64,000 bases of DNA from JAHRAW01 sp965226545 (GCA_965226545.1 OZ245364.1:1860001-1924000), one strand, 5' to 3'; numbered from the stretch's first letter, positions 25,892-35,117 are shown. Translations and numbers: made by a program. Notes: generated from the letters alone by a model not told the origin.

Positions 25892-26053
25892 GGTGGGTAA
25901 CAAGTGAATTTCGTTTATTGATTTATATCAATTTACGCATCGGATTAAGGTTTGATTGAGGTGATTTTTGATTTGGGATTTATACTTTCGCCGCTTTACC
26001 TTTGTGTGCACTTCAATGTGCACTTAACTTTAATACTCTGTGGAGAATTTACA

Positions 26054-26425
26054 ATGTATGAAGTTTCCAAAATAAACGACCAACGAATCGATTTAACTTT
26101 CAGCGGGCGTCTCACCGCCGCTGATATGCAATCGATGTTGGATGAATTGTTGCCGCTTGCCGAAAGTTGCCAACACGCCGCATTGATTTGTCGGCTGAAG
26201 GAGTTCAACTTCCCGACCATGGGCGCAATTGCGGTCGAGTTGTCGCATCTGCCGAAGTTGTTAAAACTGCTGCATAAGTTTGACCGTTGCGCAGTGCTGG
26301 CGGATGAAAACTGGGTAAAAATCGGCGCGACCATCGAGTCGTGGTTGATTCCCGGAATGAAACTCAAGGCATTCGAACACGCCAGCGAAGACGAAGCGAT
26401 TAAGTGGGCGCAAGGCGGGAGTTAA
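26054..26425 (+). CDS. SpoIIAA-like (STAS-fold) protein
   Basis: The 123-residue product begins MYEVSKINDQRIDLTFSGRLT and resembles the SpoIIAA-like (DUF3478-type) family, with a beta strand, the amphipathic helix DMQSMLDELLPLAE and a C-terminal WLIPGMKLKAFEHASEDEAIKW typical of these proteins. Family members are small cytosolic proteins of unclear role, related in fold to anti-sigma antagonists. ATG 26054 has GGAG ten bases upstream; the frame remains open further upstream without a credible start. No kinase or sigma factor adjoins it. Confidence 0.75.
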   Translation: MYEVSKINDQRIDLTFSGRLTAADMQSMLDELLPLAESCQHAALICRLKEFNFPTMGAIAVELSHLPKLLKLLHKFDRCAVLADENWVKIGATIESWLIPGMKLKAFEHASEDEAIKWAQGGS

Positions 26426-26494
26426 CTTGTTGGTCGGTTGGGGGGCGCTTGTTGCGCTGCTTTGTTGGTTACTTATTGGTTATGCTTTAACTTA

Positions 26495-26600
26495 TACTTG
26501 CTTTGCGATTCGCTATTCGCAATTCACGATTCACGATTCGCAATTCGCAATTTGCAATTTGTGATTCACGATTCACGAATCACAACTCGTTAACAAGTTA
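26495..26600. repeat. GATTCGCAATTC word-repeat spacer
   Basis: The spacer consists of imperfect tandem words ATTCGCAATTCACGATTCACGATTC and AATTTGCAATTTGTGATTCACG. Units are 7-14 bases and drift gradually. No gene, and not a CRISPR because there are no unique spacers. Confidence 0.75.
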
Positions 26601-26632
26601 AAAAGTTAACCGCCAACCACCCCGTCAACCCA

Positions 26633-27523
26633 ATGAACATCCTGCTCACCGGCGCCACCGGCTTAATCGGTCGCGCCTTGTGCAGTGCATTGCGCGATAA
26701 AGGACATTCGCTTGCTGTGCTGTCGCGCCGCCCGAATCGAGTTGCGCAACTTTGCAGCGGCGCGCGTGGCATAAACTCGCTCGACCAATACACGCCGGCG
26801 TGCGCATACGATGCCGTCATCAACCTTGCCGGTGCGCCGATTATTGGCGCGCGATGGAGTGCGAGACGCAAACGCAGATTAACCGAAAGCCGCGTCGCCT
26901 TGACCGCAAAATTGGTCGACTGCATTGCGCGCGCACAACATAAACCGCAAGTGCTATTGAGCGGTTCGGCGGTCGGCTATTACGGCGATTGCGGCGCGCG
27001 CATCGTTGCCGAAAGTGCACCTGCGGGTACGGATTTTGGCGCGAAGTTATGCGCCGATTGGGAACGCCAAGCGCATCGCGCATCGCAACACGGCGTGCGC
27101 GTCTGCCTGTTGCGCACCGGGTTGGTGTTGTCGCGCGAAGGCGGATTGCTCGCCAAAATGCGCCCGACATTTGCGCTCGGCTTGGGCGCGCAACTGGGCG
27201 ACGGCGCGCAATGGATGAGTTGGATACATCTGCGAGACGAGGTCGACATCATCCTAAAATTGCTGACCGAGCCGCATCACGGCGCCTTTAATTTGTGCGC
27301 ACCGAATGCGGTCACCAACGCCGCCTTCACCCGCGCCTTGGCGCGCACCTTGCGCCGACCAACCTTCATCAAAACCCCGCCGTTTGCCTTGCGCTTGGCA
27401 TTGGGCGAAGCCGCCGAATTGTTGCTCGGCGGACAACACGCCTGCGCCGAAAAAATACAAACCGCCGGACATCGATTCGCCTATCCGCAATTGACCGATG
27501 CATTGGCGGATTGCATTGGCTGA
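26633..27523 (+). CDS. TIGR01777 family (YfcH-like) sugar-nucleotide epimerase homologue
   Basis: This is an extended SDR protein of 296 residues. The NAD(P)-binding LTGATGLIGRAL is at residue 4, NLAGAPI follows, and the SAVGYYGDCG and FGAKLCADWE segments are typical of the YfcH/SDR39U family. The C-terminal ~50 residues (PFALRLALGEAAELLLGGQ) match DUF1731, which defines the family. The substrate is unknown in all members. It starts at ATG 26633 without a clear Shine-Dalgarno. Confidence 0.88.
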   Translation: MNILLTGATGLIGRALCSALRDKGHSLAVLSRRPNRVAQLCSGARGINSLDQYTPACAYDAVINLAGAPIIGARWSARRKRRLTESRVALTAKLVDCIARAQHKPQVLLSGSAVGYYGDCGARIVAESAPAGTDFGAKLCADWERQAHRASQHGVRVCLLRTGLVLSREGGLLAKMRPTFALGLGAQLGDGAQWMSWIHLRDEVDIILKLLTEPHHGAFNLCAPNAVTNAAFTRALARTLRRPTFIKTPPFALRLALGEAAELLLGGQHACAEKIQTAGHRFAYPQLTDALADCIG

Positions 27524-27679
27524 TGTGTGCGCGAAGTCGAGGTGACGATGGCGGCGCGATTATTCTTTACGCGCCACAGTGCGCGCCGTATAATGCCGCC
27601 ATCGACCGCAATCATCTCGACCAATCGTGACCAATCGCAATCGACCGTCAACCCAACGCATCCATCGACGCACTTAATA

Positions 27680-28594
27680 ATGTCCACCGCCGCAGACGCC
27701 GTCACCGCCCGTTTGGATGCCGCCATCACCGAACAAACCCGCGCCGAATATGCGCGCGCCGGCGCCGTGTGTTTGCGCGGTGTGTTTGAGGAACGATGGT
27801 TGACGCAACTTGCCGCCGGCATCGATAAAAACTTCGCGCGCGAAACTGACGGTGAAACCGACGGCGAAAATGTCGGCGAGACCGACGGTGAAAACGCAGA
27901 CAACAATGTCGACGAAACAAATTACCAACGCAACTACACCGCCGCCGGCAACCCCGGCGGGTTTTACGATGATTATTGCAATTGGCAACGCATCGATGAA
28001 TACCGCGATTTTATTTTGCATTCGCCGGCGGCGGCAATCGTCGGTCGATTAATGGGCGCGCAAAATGTGCGCATTTATCACGAGCATGTTTTGATTAAGG
28101 AACCGGGCACCGCCGAAGTGACTCCGTGGCATCACGACCTGCCCTATTACGGCTTGGACGGCAAACAACTTTGTTCGCTGTGGTTGCCGTTGGATGAAGT
28201 GCCGCAACGCGTCTGCCCGGAATTTGTCGCCGGCTCGCATGCCAACGGCGTGCTGTACTATCCGCGAATGTTTGCCACGCATGAAAATTATGAACGCGAT
28301 ATCGACGGCTTCGAAACCGTGCCGGACATAGACGCCAATCGCGCGCAATACGAAATTTTATCGTGGTCGTTGGCGCGCGGCGATTGCATTGTTTTCGATA
28401 TGCGCGCAGTGCATGGCGCACCGCACACCATCGATTCCACCGCGCGCCGACGCGGCTTCAGTTGCCGCTGGCTCGGCGACGATGCGCGTTTCGCCACCCG
28501 CCCATGGCAAACCTCGCCGCCGTTCGAACAATTAACCCTCGCGCCCGGCGCGCCGATGGATGACCCGTTGTTTCCAATTGTCTGGCGGCAATAA
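27680..28594 (+). CDS. Phytanoyl-CoA dioxygenase (PhyH) family protein
   Basis: This is a probable Fe(II)/2-oxoglutarate oxygenase of 304 residues. The metal-binding His-x-Asp is in TPWHHDLPYYG and the distal His in DMRAVHGAPH, followed by an Arg-rich RRRGFSCRW strand for 2-oxoglutarate. ATG 27680 (MSTAADAV) is chosen because the frame upstream lacks family similarity. A Glu-Thr-Asp-Gly repeat of about 25 residues (ETDGETDGENVGETDG) near residue 58 interrupts the N-terminal region and is probably a disordered loop. The substrate cannot be inferred; family members hydroxylate lipids, ectoine, alkaloids and others. Confidence 0.85.
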   Translation: MSTAADAVTARLDAAITEQTRAEYARAGAVCLRGVFEERWLTQLAAGIDKNFARETDGETDGENVGETDGENADNNVDETNYQRNYTAAGNPGGFYDDYCNWQRIDEYRDFILHSPAAAIVGRLMGAQNVRIYHEHVLIKEPGTAEVTPWHHDLPYYGLDGKQLCSLWLPLDEVPQRVCPEFVAGSHANGVLYYPRMFATHENYERDIDGFETVPDIDANRAQYEILSWSLARGDCIVFDMRAVHGAPHTIDSTARRRGFSCRWLGDDARFATRPWQTSPPFEQLTLAPGAPMDDPLFPIVWRQ

Positions 28595-28798
28595 TCGCGG
28601 CGGGTCAATCGAGTTAAGTTAAGTTAACTTGCATCGTTAAGTTACGACTTATATGTTACGAAATTAAGTTGCCGCGTTAACTTATCTAAGTTAAGTTACA
28701 GTGCGCGCCGACATCGACATCGAAAACAAACCAAGTTACCCATTCACCAACCCCGCGCCAACACCATCCGCCTCATTACGCTTCGCCCGCTTATTCCC
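28595..28798. repeat. AAGTTA word-repeat spacer
   Basis: GAGTTAAGTTAAGTTAAC, TTAAGTTACG and CTAAGTTAAGTTAC words fill the first half of this spacer. The second half is unremarkable and in frame with the following transporter but has no ATG. Confidence 0.65.
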
Positions 28799-30031
28799 TT
28801 GTTGTTTGCCGCGTCGATTTTGCTCGGCGGCAACGGCTTGCTTGGCACCTTAATCGCCCTGCGCGGCAATCTCGAAGGCTTTTCCACCGACACGGTCGGC
28901 GCGCTTGGCGCGTGTTATTTTGTCGGGTTTTTCGTCGCCTGCTTTAACGCCGCGCGATTAATTCGATCGATTGGCCACGCGCGCGCATTTGCGGCGTTGG
29001 CCGCGACCGGGGCGATTGTGCCGTTGGTGATGGCGATGACGGTTAATCCATTGGTGTGGATGGTGGCGCGCGCCGTCAGCGGGTTTTGTTTTTCGGCGTT
29101 GTTGATGGTGATTGAAAGTTGGATTAACGCCAACTCGGCCAACGCCGACCGCGGGCGCGTGCTCGGCGTGTATCGCATCGTCGATTTGTTGTCGGTGACC
29201 GGCATGCAGTTTTTAATTCCAGCGGTCGGCGTCGGCGGGTATCAAATTTTTTCGCTGGTCAGTTTGATGTATTGCCTGTCGCTGTTGCCGGTGGCGTTAT
29301 CCAACCGCGCGCGTCCGCGTCCGCCGGATAATCTTAAACTCAACTTGCCGGTCATTTGGCGCATCTCGCCGCTGGCGTGTTTAACTTCGCTCGCCATCGG
29401 CTTAACCAATTCGGCGTTTCGTTTGGTCGGTCCGTTGTACGGCATCGAAATCGGCTTAAGCACCGGCGCGATTGTGGTGTTTATGACGCTCGGCATTTTC
29501 GGCGGCGCGACGTTGCAATATCCGTTCGGTTATATGTCGGATAAATTCGGTCGCCGCAAAACCGTGCTCATCGCCACGCTCGGCGCGATGTGCGCGGCAA
29601 TGTTCATCGCCGCGCAATCGTTCAGCGCAATGTGGCCGGTGTATGCCGGGGTGTTTTTCTTCGGCGGCTGCGCCCTGCCGCTGTATTCCCTCGCCGCCGC
29701 CCACGCCAACGACCGCGCAAAGCATGGTCAATATGTGTTGGTCTCAGCCGGCTTAACTTTTTTCTTCACGGTCGGCGCGATTGTCGGACCGTATGCGGCG
29801 TCGTTGGTGATTAAACATTTCAGCGCGCCGGCGTTTTTTGTCTACACCTGCGCGGTGCATTTGTCGCTCGCGGCGGTTGTGGTGGTGCGCTTAAAACGCC
29901 GCGCCTCCGTGCCGGCGGAACAACGTTCGACCTTTGTTGCATTGTTAAAAACTTCGCCGATGTTTTCGCGCATGGCGCGTAAGGTGAGTGAGGGCGATGG
30001 TAAAGGTGATGGCGGGAGGAAGGGCGGATGA
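28799..30031 (+). CDS. Major facilitator superfamily transporter
   Basis: The protein has about 12 hydrophobic segments. The central loop carries YMSDKFGRRKTVLIA, the MFS motif A, and RGRVLGVYRIVD resembles YcaD-type transporters. The called start is TTG 28799, which gives 410 residues; the frame is open further upstream (an ATT at 28775 would add PLIP-type residues), so the N-terminus is uncertain. The hydrophilic C-terminus ends in a Gly/Lys run. The stop overlaps the next start (ATGA), so transport may be linked to the downstream gene. Substrate unknown. Confidence 0.82.
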   Translation: MLFAASILLGGNGLLGTLIALRGNLEGFSTDTVGALGACYFVGFFVACFNAARLIRSIGHARAFAALAATGAIVPLVMAMTVNPLVWMVARAVSGFCFSALLMVIESWINANSANADRGRVLGVYRIVDLLSVTGMQFLIPAVGVGGYQIFSLVSLMYCLSLLPVALSNRARPRPPDNLKLNLPVIWRISPLACLTSLAIGLTNSAFRLVGPLYGIEIGLSTGAIVVFMTLGIFGGATLQYPFGYMSDKFGRRKTVLIATLGAMCAAMFIAAQSFSAMWPVYAGVFFFGGCALPLYSLAAAHANDRAKHGQYVLVSAGLTFFFTVGAIVGPYAASLVIKHFSAPAFFVYTCAVHLSLAAVVVVRLKRRASVPAEQRSTFVALLKTSPMFSRMARKVSEGDGKGDGGRKGG

Positions 30032-30591
30032 GAAATCCGGCGTTGGATAAACTTAAAGTCACTTTGAAAAAAGGTGATGAACCGTTGCTTGACGAAAACG
30101 GTCGGACGCTTGACGCCAATGTGCTGTCGTTTTGGCAATGGACGGGGTCGGATTTAATTAACAATGCTTGGCGCGGCGTGTTGGCTGAATATATTGTCGC
30201 GCTGGCGGTCGATTGCGACAATCAACCGCGTGAGGAATGGGCGGAGGTCGATTTAACGATGGAGCATTGTGGACAAGAAATTACAATGGAAGTTAAGTCG
30301 TCCGCGTTTGTGCAAACTTGGCAACAAGACAAACTTTTTGCGGTTAAATTTTTAATCGGTTTGAGTAAAAAAGAACCGAAAGCCGATGTATACGTGTTTT
30401 GTTTACTTGCGCACCAAGACGCGGATGTTAACCCGTTAAATCTCGCACATTGGGAATTTTATGTCGTGCCGTCGCGTCAACTGCTTGGCATGGAAAAAGT
30501 TGACCCGCAATGGCTTAAAGAAAACAACATCGATGCAACACAACACGCCAACCTTAAAGACGCGATTATCAAAGCGCATCAAAAAAATTAA
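30028..30591 (+). CDS. Putative PD-(D/E)XK nuclease-like protein
   Basis: I do not recognise a named family. The 187-residue protein has an N-terminal helix with RGVLAEYIVALAV, then VDLTMEHCGQEITMEVKSS, an arrangement (Glu in a first helix, Asp, then Glu-Val-Lys) that fits a restriction-endonuclease-like PD-(D/E)XK core. A following VYVFCLLAH strand agrees with that fold. It could be an orphan restriction enzyme or repair nuclease. It overlaps the MFS gene by four bases (ATGA) and its end overlaps the convergent CoA ligase by four bases. No methyltransferase is adjacent. Confidence 0.55.
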   Translation: MRNPALDKLKVTLKKGDEPLLDENGRTLDANVLSFWQWTGSDLINNAWRGVLAEYIVALAVDCDNQPREEWAEVDLTMEHCGQEITMEVKSSAFVQTWQQDKLFAVKFLIGLSKKEPKADVYVFCLLAHQDADVNPLNLAHWEFYVVPSRQLLGMEKVDPQWLKENNIDATQHANLKDAIIKAHQKN

Positions 30592-32261
30592 TCCCCGCCT
30601 TCCAACTCTGCAATCATCCCCGGCAACTTCAATCGCAAAATCTTCCCCGACGGCCCCTTCGGCAATTCATCCATAAAATAAATCCGCTTCGGCATCTTCA
30701 CCGCCCCAACCGCCTTTTCGCAAAACGCCTGCAATTCATCGGCGGTGCATCGATGCCCTTCGCGCAAGGCGACGCAGGCGACGACTTCCTGTCCGTAGTT
30801 TTCATCATCGACGCCAACCGCCGAGGCTTCGAGAACCGCTTCGTGGCGATACAACACATCATCGATTTCGCGCGGTGCAATGTTTTCACCGCCGCGCACA
30901 ATTAATTCCTTTAATCGTCCGGTGATGAACAAATCGCCGTCGTCATCCAACAATCCCAAATCGCCGCTGCGGAACCAATCGTCGACGAAGGCGGATTCGG
31001 TGGCGCGCGCATCTTTGTAATAACAATGCAGCACATTGTCGCCGCGAATTGCAATTTCGCCGACCACATTGGGCGCGCACTCGACGCCGTGTTCATCGAG
31101 GATTTTAATTTGATTGCCGGTGCAAGCCGCGCCGACTGATTTTGGTTTGGGCGATGTCGGCGGCATTCCGTTGGCGGCGACTGTGCCGGCGGTTTCGGTT
31201 AAGCCGAGCGTTTCTATCATCGGCGCGCGGAATTTAACTTGCCATTGCCGCAACACCGAAGCCGGCAACGGCGCCGAGGCTGAGCGCGCAAAACGGAAAT
31301 GTTTTAATTTTTCATCGTCGCCGAATGCAAACGATTCATCATCAAATCTGTCGAGCAGATAATTAATCATCGTCGGCACAACACTCGCCCAAGTGCAATG
31401 ATGCTGCGCAATCAATCGCCAAAACGCGCTTGCGCTAAATCGCGGCGGCATCACCACGCCGCCGCCGCTGACCAACGGCGCGCACACTGTCACCATCGCG
31501 CCGTTGATGTGATACACCGGCAACACGCACAAGGCGCGGTCGCGCGCGGTTAACTGATGCGCATCGACAACATTGCGCGCGCCGCAAATCAATGAGCGAT
31601 GCGTCAACAACGCGCCTTTCGGCAAACCGGTCGAGCCGGAGGTGTATAACAACAAACCATAATCATCGGCGCGCGGCGTATCGTTTTGCGCGACTTCGAC
31701 TTCGACTTCGACTTTGTTTTTACTTTGATTGTCACTTCGATTGTCACTTTTGTTGCCACTTGCACTGTCACTGTTACTGTCACTTTTACTTTCACCGCCA
31801 ACACGCGCAACATTGTCCCGCGCGGCTTGCCATTCCGGCCCATGTTCCGCCGAAGTTTCAATCAGCGTAATGTTGCGTTCAATCGCCGCCAACATCTCGC
31901 GCGCCTGCGGCAAATAGTTTTTCGATACAAACAAAAAATCGGCGTCGCAATGATTTAATACATAGCGCAACTGCTCCGGCCCGGCGGCGGCGTTTAGCGG
32001 CACAATGATTCGATTGCATGCCATCACGCCCAGAAACAACCGCACCGACCAAATGCCGTTATCCAGCAAAAACGCAATTTTTTGCCGCGCACCAACGCCC
32101 AACGCGCACAGATGAGATTTAATTTCATCGCGGTTTGCCAACAACTGCGCATAGGTCAACTCGGATGATTGCGCCGTGTCAACCAAAAAAACCGAATCAC
32201 CACGCAATGAAGCGTGGTGTTCGATTTGTTCGCAAATCGTTGTTGCTTGGGGAGGGTTCAT
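30588..32261 (-). CDS. AMP-forming acyl-CoA synthetase (SauT-like candidate)
   Basis: An ANL-family ligase that would activate a carboxylate with ATP and CoA. The P-loop YTSGSTGLPKG, the GLTET motif, FRSGDLG and the hinge GRLKELIVRGGENI are intact, and the C-terminal catalytic Lys lies in PKGPSGKILR. The 557 residues exceed the usual ~510 because a loop of about 35 residues before the P-loop is a Ser-Asp-Asn-Lys run followed by VEVEVEV; its DNA (31690-31800) is made of CTTCGA and GTCACT words also found in spacers. The neighbouring gene is a SauS-like dehydrogenase, so sulfoacetate is a candidate substrate; a short-chain acid is also possible. Confidence 0.85.
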   Translation of the reverse strand: MNPPQATTICEQIEHHASLRGDSVFLVDTAQSSELTYAQLLANRDEIKSHLCALGVGARQKIAFLLDNGIWSVRLFLGVMACNRIIVPLNAAAGPEQLRYVLNHCDADFLFVSKNYLPQAREMLAAIERNITLIETSAEHGPEWQAARDNVARVGGESKSDSNSDSASGNKSDNRSDNQSKNKVEVEVEVAQNDTPRADDYGLLLYTSGSTGLPKGALLTHRSLICGARNVVDAHQLTARDRALCVLPVYHINGAMVTVCAPLVSGGGVVMPPRFSASAFWRLIAQHHCTWASVVPTMINYLLDRFDDESFAFGDDEKLKHFRFARSASAPLPASVLRQWQVKFRAPMIETLGLTETAGTVAANGMPPTSPKPKSVGAACTGNQIKILDEHGVECAPNVVGEIAIRGDNVLHCYYKDARATESAFVDDWFRSGDLGLLDDDGDLFITGRLKELIVRGGENIAPREIDDVLYRHEAVLEASAVGVDDENYGQEVVACVALREGHRCTADELQAFCEKAVGAVKMPKRIYFMDELPKGPSGKILRLKLPGMIAELEGGD

Positions 32262-32280
32262 TGCGTCGACCGCTATGGTT

Positions 32281-32443
32281 TTGGATTAAGTTGAGTTAAG
32301 TTAAGTTCAGTTAAGTTAAGTTCAGTTAACTTAACTTAAATTACGTTGCGTTAAGTTAAATGAAGTTAAGTGAAGTGAAGTGAAGTTAATCGAAGTGAAA
32401 CAAAGTGAAATAAAGTGAAGTTCAGCGCACTTAACACCCGCCA
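32281..32443. repeat. TTAAG/GAAGT word-repeat spacer
   Basis: A chain of AGTTAAGTTAAGTTC units grades into GAAGTGAAGTGAAGTTAATCGAAGTGAAA units. It lies between two co-directional genes of the candidate sulfonate pathway. No gene is seen. Confidence 0.8.
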
Positions 32444-33934
32444 TCAATCGCGTCCGTATTTATTAAAGTGCGCGCCAAACAATTCATCCTCGCTCGGTTT
32501 ATCCTCGTCGACCGTGCGCACCAAATGCGTGATGTTGATGAAGTGGCGATAATTTAAATTTTCGCTGATGCTGTTGCCGCCCCAAGTGCCGCAGCCCATG
32601 CTTAAGGTGAAATTAAGCGCATTGTTAAAACTGCCGCCGTTGCCGAAAGTGTGCGCCTGATTAACCAACACCCGCACAACATCGACGCGCGCCGCCAATT
32701 GCGCCGCGTGGTTTTGCGTTTGCGTGTGAATGCCGCATGAATGCCCGCGCCCGCACACCGCCAGCACCGCATTGACCAACTGCACCGCATCGTCAAAATT
32801 CGCGGCGCGATACACGGTCAACATCGGCGAGAGTTTTTCATCGGCAAACTTCGATTGCGCATCGAATGAATCCTCTTCGACCAAAATAAACTTGGCGCGC
32901 GCCGCCTCATCGCTCAAGCCGATTTGCGCGGCGATAACCGCGACATCCTTGGCGATGAGGTCGCGGTTGAGTTTGCCGTCTTGCCACAACTGTGCGGCGA
33001 TTTTTTGCTTTTCAGCCGCGCTTGCCAAATGCGCGCCGACGCCGCGCAAGGCGGCCATCGCATCGTCATACACTTCATCCAACACAATCAGCGCGTTTTC
33101 AGAGGAACACGAAGTCGCGTTGTCGAACGTTTTCGATGCGCAAATTTTTTGCGCGGCATCGTGCACATCGGCATCGGCGTCAATTATCACCGGCACATTG
33201 CCGGCGCCGACGCCGATGCATGGCGTGCCGCTTTGGTACGCCGCGCGCACATTGTTTTGCGAACCGGTCGCAATCACCAAATCGGCGCGGCGCATTAATT
33301 CGCGCGTCAATTCGCGGGTAATCGGGCGCGGCAAAATCTGCACCAAATCGCGCGGCGCATCGATGCGCGCCAACGCCTCGCGCATCAATGCAACCGTCGC
33401 CTCGGTGCATGACCAACCGCTCGGCGACGGCGCAAGGATGACGGCGTTGGCGCCCTTGATTGCCATCATGGTTTTATTGACCGGGGTTGCAGCCGGATTG
33501 GTCGATGGCGTAATCGCGCCGACCACGCCGACCGGTTTGGCATAGCGCACCAAGCCGCGTTCGGGCGAATCTTCAATCACGCCGACGGTGTTGGCGCGCG
33601 CCAAATCGCGCAACGCGCCGAAGGTCTTGCGTTGGTTTTTAATGATCTTGTCGGCGACATTGCCGATGCCGGTGTCGCGCACCGCCAACTCGGCCAAGGC
33701 GCGCGCGTTTTGCGGTTTATACAACGACCAGGCAATCGCCGTAACCAATTCATCGATGCGCGCCTGCGGTTCGCCGGCAATCAATTGCATCGCCGCGCGC
33801 GCGCGCGTCATTAACGCATCGATGGTTTGCGCTTCATCGAGTTTCGCTTCATCGATTTGCGTCGCATCGACTTGCGATGCATCGACACTCGATTCGCTTG
33901 CGCGCATCGATGCTTGGGATTGCGATTTTGTCAT
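32444..33934 (-). CDS. Acylating aldehyde dehydrogenase, SauS-like (sulfoacetaldehyde dehydrogenase)
   Basis: A CoA-dependent aldehyde dehydrogenase. GAITPSTNPAATPVNKTMMA, the catalytic Cys in NATSCSSENA and GCGTWGGNSISENL are typical of the EutE/SauS group; SauS converts sulfoacetyl-CoA and sulfoacetaldehyde. The EutE and succinate-semialdehyde types are alternatives. ATG 33934 gives 496 residues; an in-frame GTG at 33961 is possible. The first ~40 residues are an atypical Asp/Ala/Ser/Gln repeat (ASQVDATQIDEAKLDEAQ) encoded by CATCGATTTGCGT-like words. It lies between a CoA ligase and a divergently read TauE/SafE exporter, as expected for a sulfoacetate set, but xsc is not in the window. Confidence 0.8.
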   Translation of the reverse strand: MTKSQSQASMRASESSVDASQVDATQIDEAKLDEAQTIDALMTRARAAMQLIAGEPQARIDELVTAIAWSLYKPQNARALAELAVRDTGIGNVADKIIKNQRKTFGALRDLARANTVGVIEDSPERGLVRYAKPVGVVGAITPSTNPAATPVNKTMMAIKGANAVILAPSPSGWSCTEATVALMREALARIDAPRDLVQILPRPITRELTRELMRRADLVIATGSQNNVRAAYQSGTPCIGVGAGNVPVIIDADADVHDAAQKICASKTFDNATSCSSENALIVLDEVYDDAMAALRGVGAHLASAAEKQKIAAQLWQDGKLNRDLIAKDVAVIAAQIGLSDEAARAKFILVEEDSFDAQSKFADEKLSPMLTVYRAANFDDAVQLVNAVLAVCGRGHSCGIHTQTQNHAAQLAARVDVVRVLVNQAHTFGNGGSFNNALNFTLSMGCGTWGGNSISENLNYRHFINITHLVRTVDEDKPSEDELFGAHFNKYGRD

Positions 33935-34361
33935 TGTGTTATGCTCAGCGGTCAGTTGCACAAACGCCGCACATCAATACGCTTCGATGCGGCGCGATAA
34001 TCTCTGCCATTTCACTTCCCATCAAACATTGCCCATCAAGTGCGGCAATGCGGTCATTTAATACTGTGTACTTTAATACTGTTACTTCGACATAGTCACT
34101 GTATTAATCACAGTCGCCATATTTCACAGTCACTATATTAATGATGTTAACTATTAACGATTAACGATATTAATATAATGATATTAATCATATTAATAAT
34201 GTTAACGATATTAATGCAAGCGCGATTAATAATGTCACGCATAACCTCACGCACAACCTCACACACATTGCGCCGTTTCATAATACGCATTGCCCGACCT
34301 GCATGCAACCAACACCGCGCACCGACGGCATTGTTCATTAACTTCCTCCGACGCTAAACCA
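33935..34361. other. AT-rich divergent spacer with ATTAAT words
   Basis: This ~430-base region separates the dehydrogenase from the exporter. From about 34060 to 34230 it is made of TTAATACTGT, GTCACTATATTAAT and ATATTAATAATGTTAAC words. Any promoters for the two divergent genes should lie here, but I cannot identify one with confidence amid the repeats. No gene is seen. Confidence 0.6.
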
Positions 34362-35117
34362 ATGGCAGGCGATTTGTCAGCGTTGACTTTATTGTGGTGC
34401 ACCTTCGCGCTGTTTTGCGGCGGCGTCATTAAAGGCGCGTTAGGCGTCGGCACGCCGCTGTTGACCGTGCCGTTGATGGCGTTGGTGCTGCCGCCGCAAA
34501 TCGCGATAGCGGTGATGTCGCTGCCGTCGGTGTCCGCCAACTTTTGGCAGATGTTGCAGGCGCCGAAGGTCGATAACGTGCTGGCGCGATTTTGGCCGAC
34601 ATTTGTTGCGGTGCTGCTCGGCGGCGCGGTTGGCGTGGCGTTGTTCACCCGATTGGACGACACCGCCCTGCTGATTTTTGTCGGTTGCGCGGTGATGCTG
34701 TTCGCCCTGCTCGAAGGCGCCAACCGCCGCCTGCGCATCCCACCGCGCCGCGAAAAGCCGGCCGGCTTTTGTTTTGGCTTGGTCAGCGGCGTCATCGGCG
34801 GCGTCTCCTCCTTTTTTGGCCCGATGCTCATCGCCTATTTGGTGTCGATGCCGGCGGTGCGCAAGGAACAATTCATCGGCGCCATCAGTTTCCTTTATTT
34901 AAGCGGGCTGGTGCCGTGGACGATTGCATTGTATTGGGTCGGCGCATTGCGCGGCGCGGTGTTGTGGTATTCATGCGCCGCGATTGTGCCGGTGTTGTTG
35001 GGCGCGGCGTGCGGACGGCGGCTGCGTCGCCACATTGCCGAAGCGCTTTTTCGCCGATTGATTTTGTTAATTCTATTGCTGTCCGGCGGCGCAATTTTAT
35101 GGCATGCATTGCGATAA
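34362..35117 (+). CDS. TauE/SafE family sulfite/sulfonate exporter
   Basis: The 251-residue inner-membrane protein has about eight hydrophobic segments in two homologous halves, each with a Gly-rich GVIKGALGVGTP or GVIGGVSSFFGP motif. These mark the TauE/SafE (DUF81) family, whose members export sulfite, sulfoacetate or related anions during sulfonate breakdown. ATG 34362 is preferred to an upstream TTG at 34290. Position beside the SauS-like gene supports a sulfur role, though family members also occur outside such pathways. Confidence 0.87.
   Translation: MAGDLSALTLLWCTFALFCGGVIKGALGVGTPLLTVPLMALVLPPQIAIAVMSLPSVSANFWQMLQAPKVDNVLARFWPTFVAVLLGGAVGVALFTRLDDTALLIFVGCAVMLFALLEGANRRLRIPPRREKPAGFCFGLVSGVIGGVSSFFGPMLIAYLVSMPAVRKEQFIGAISFLYLSGLVPWTIALYWVGALRGAVLWYSCAAIVPVLLGAACGRRLRRHIAEALFRRLILLILLLSGGAILWHALR

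Noticed and set aside
26495..26600. Possible CRISPR array
   Set aside because: Repeat words are 7-14 bases, contiguous and drifting, with no unique spacers of constant length and no cas genes in the window.
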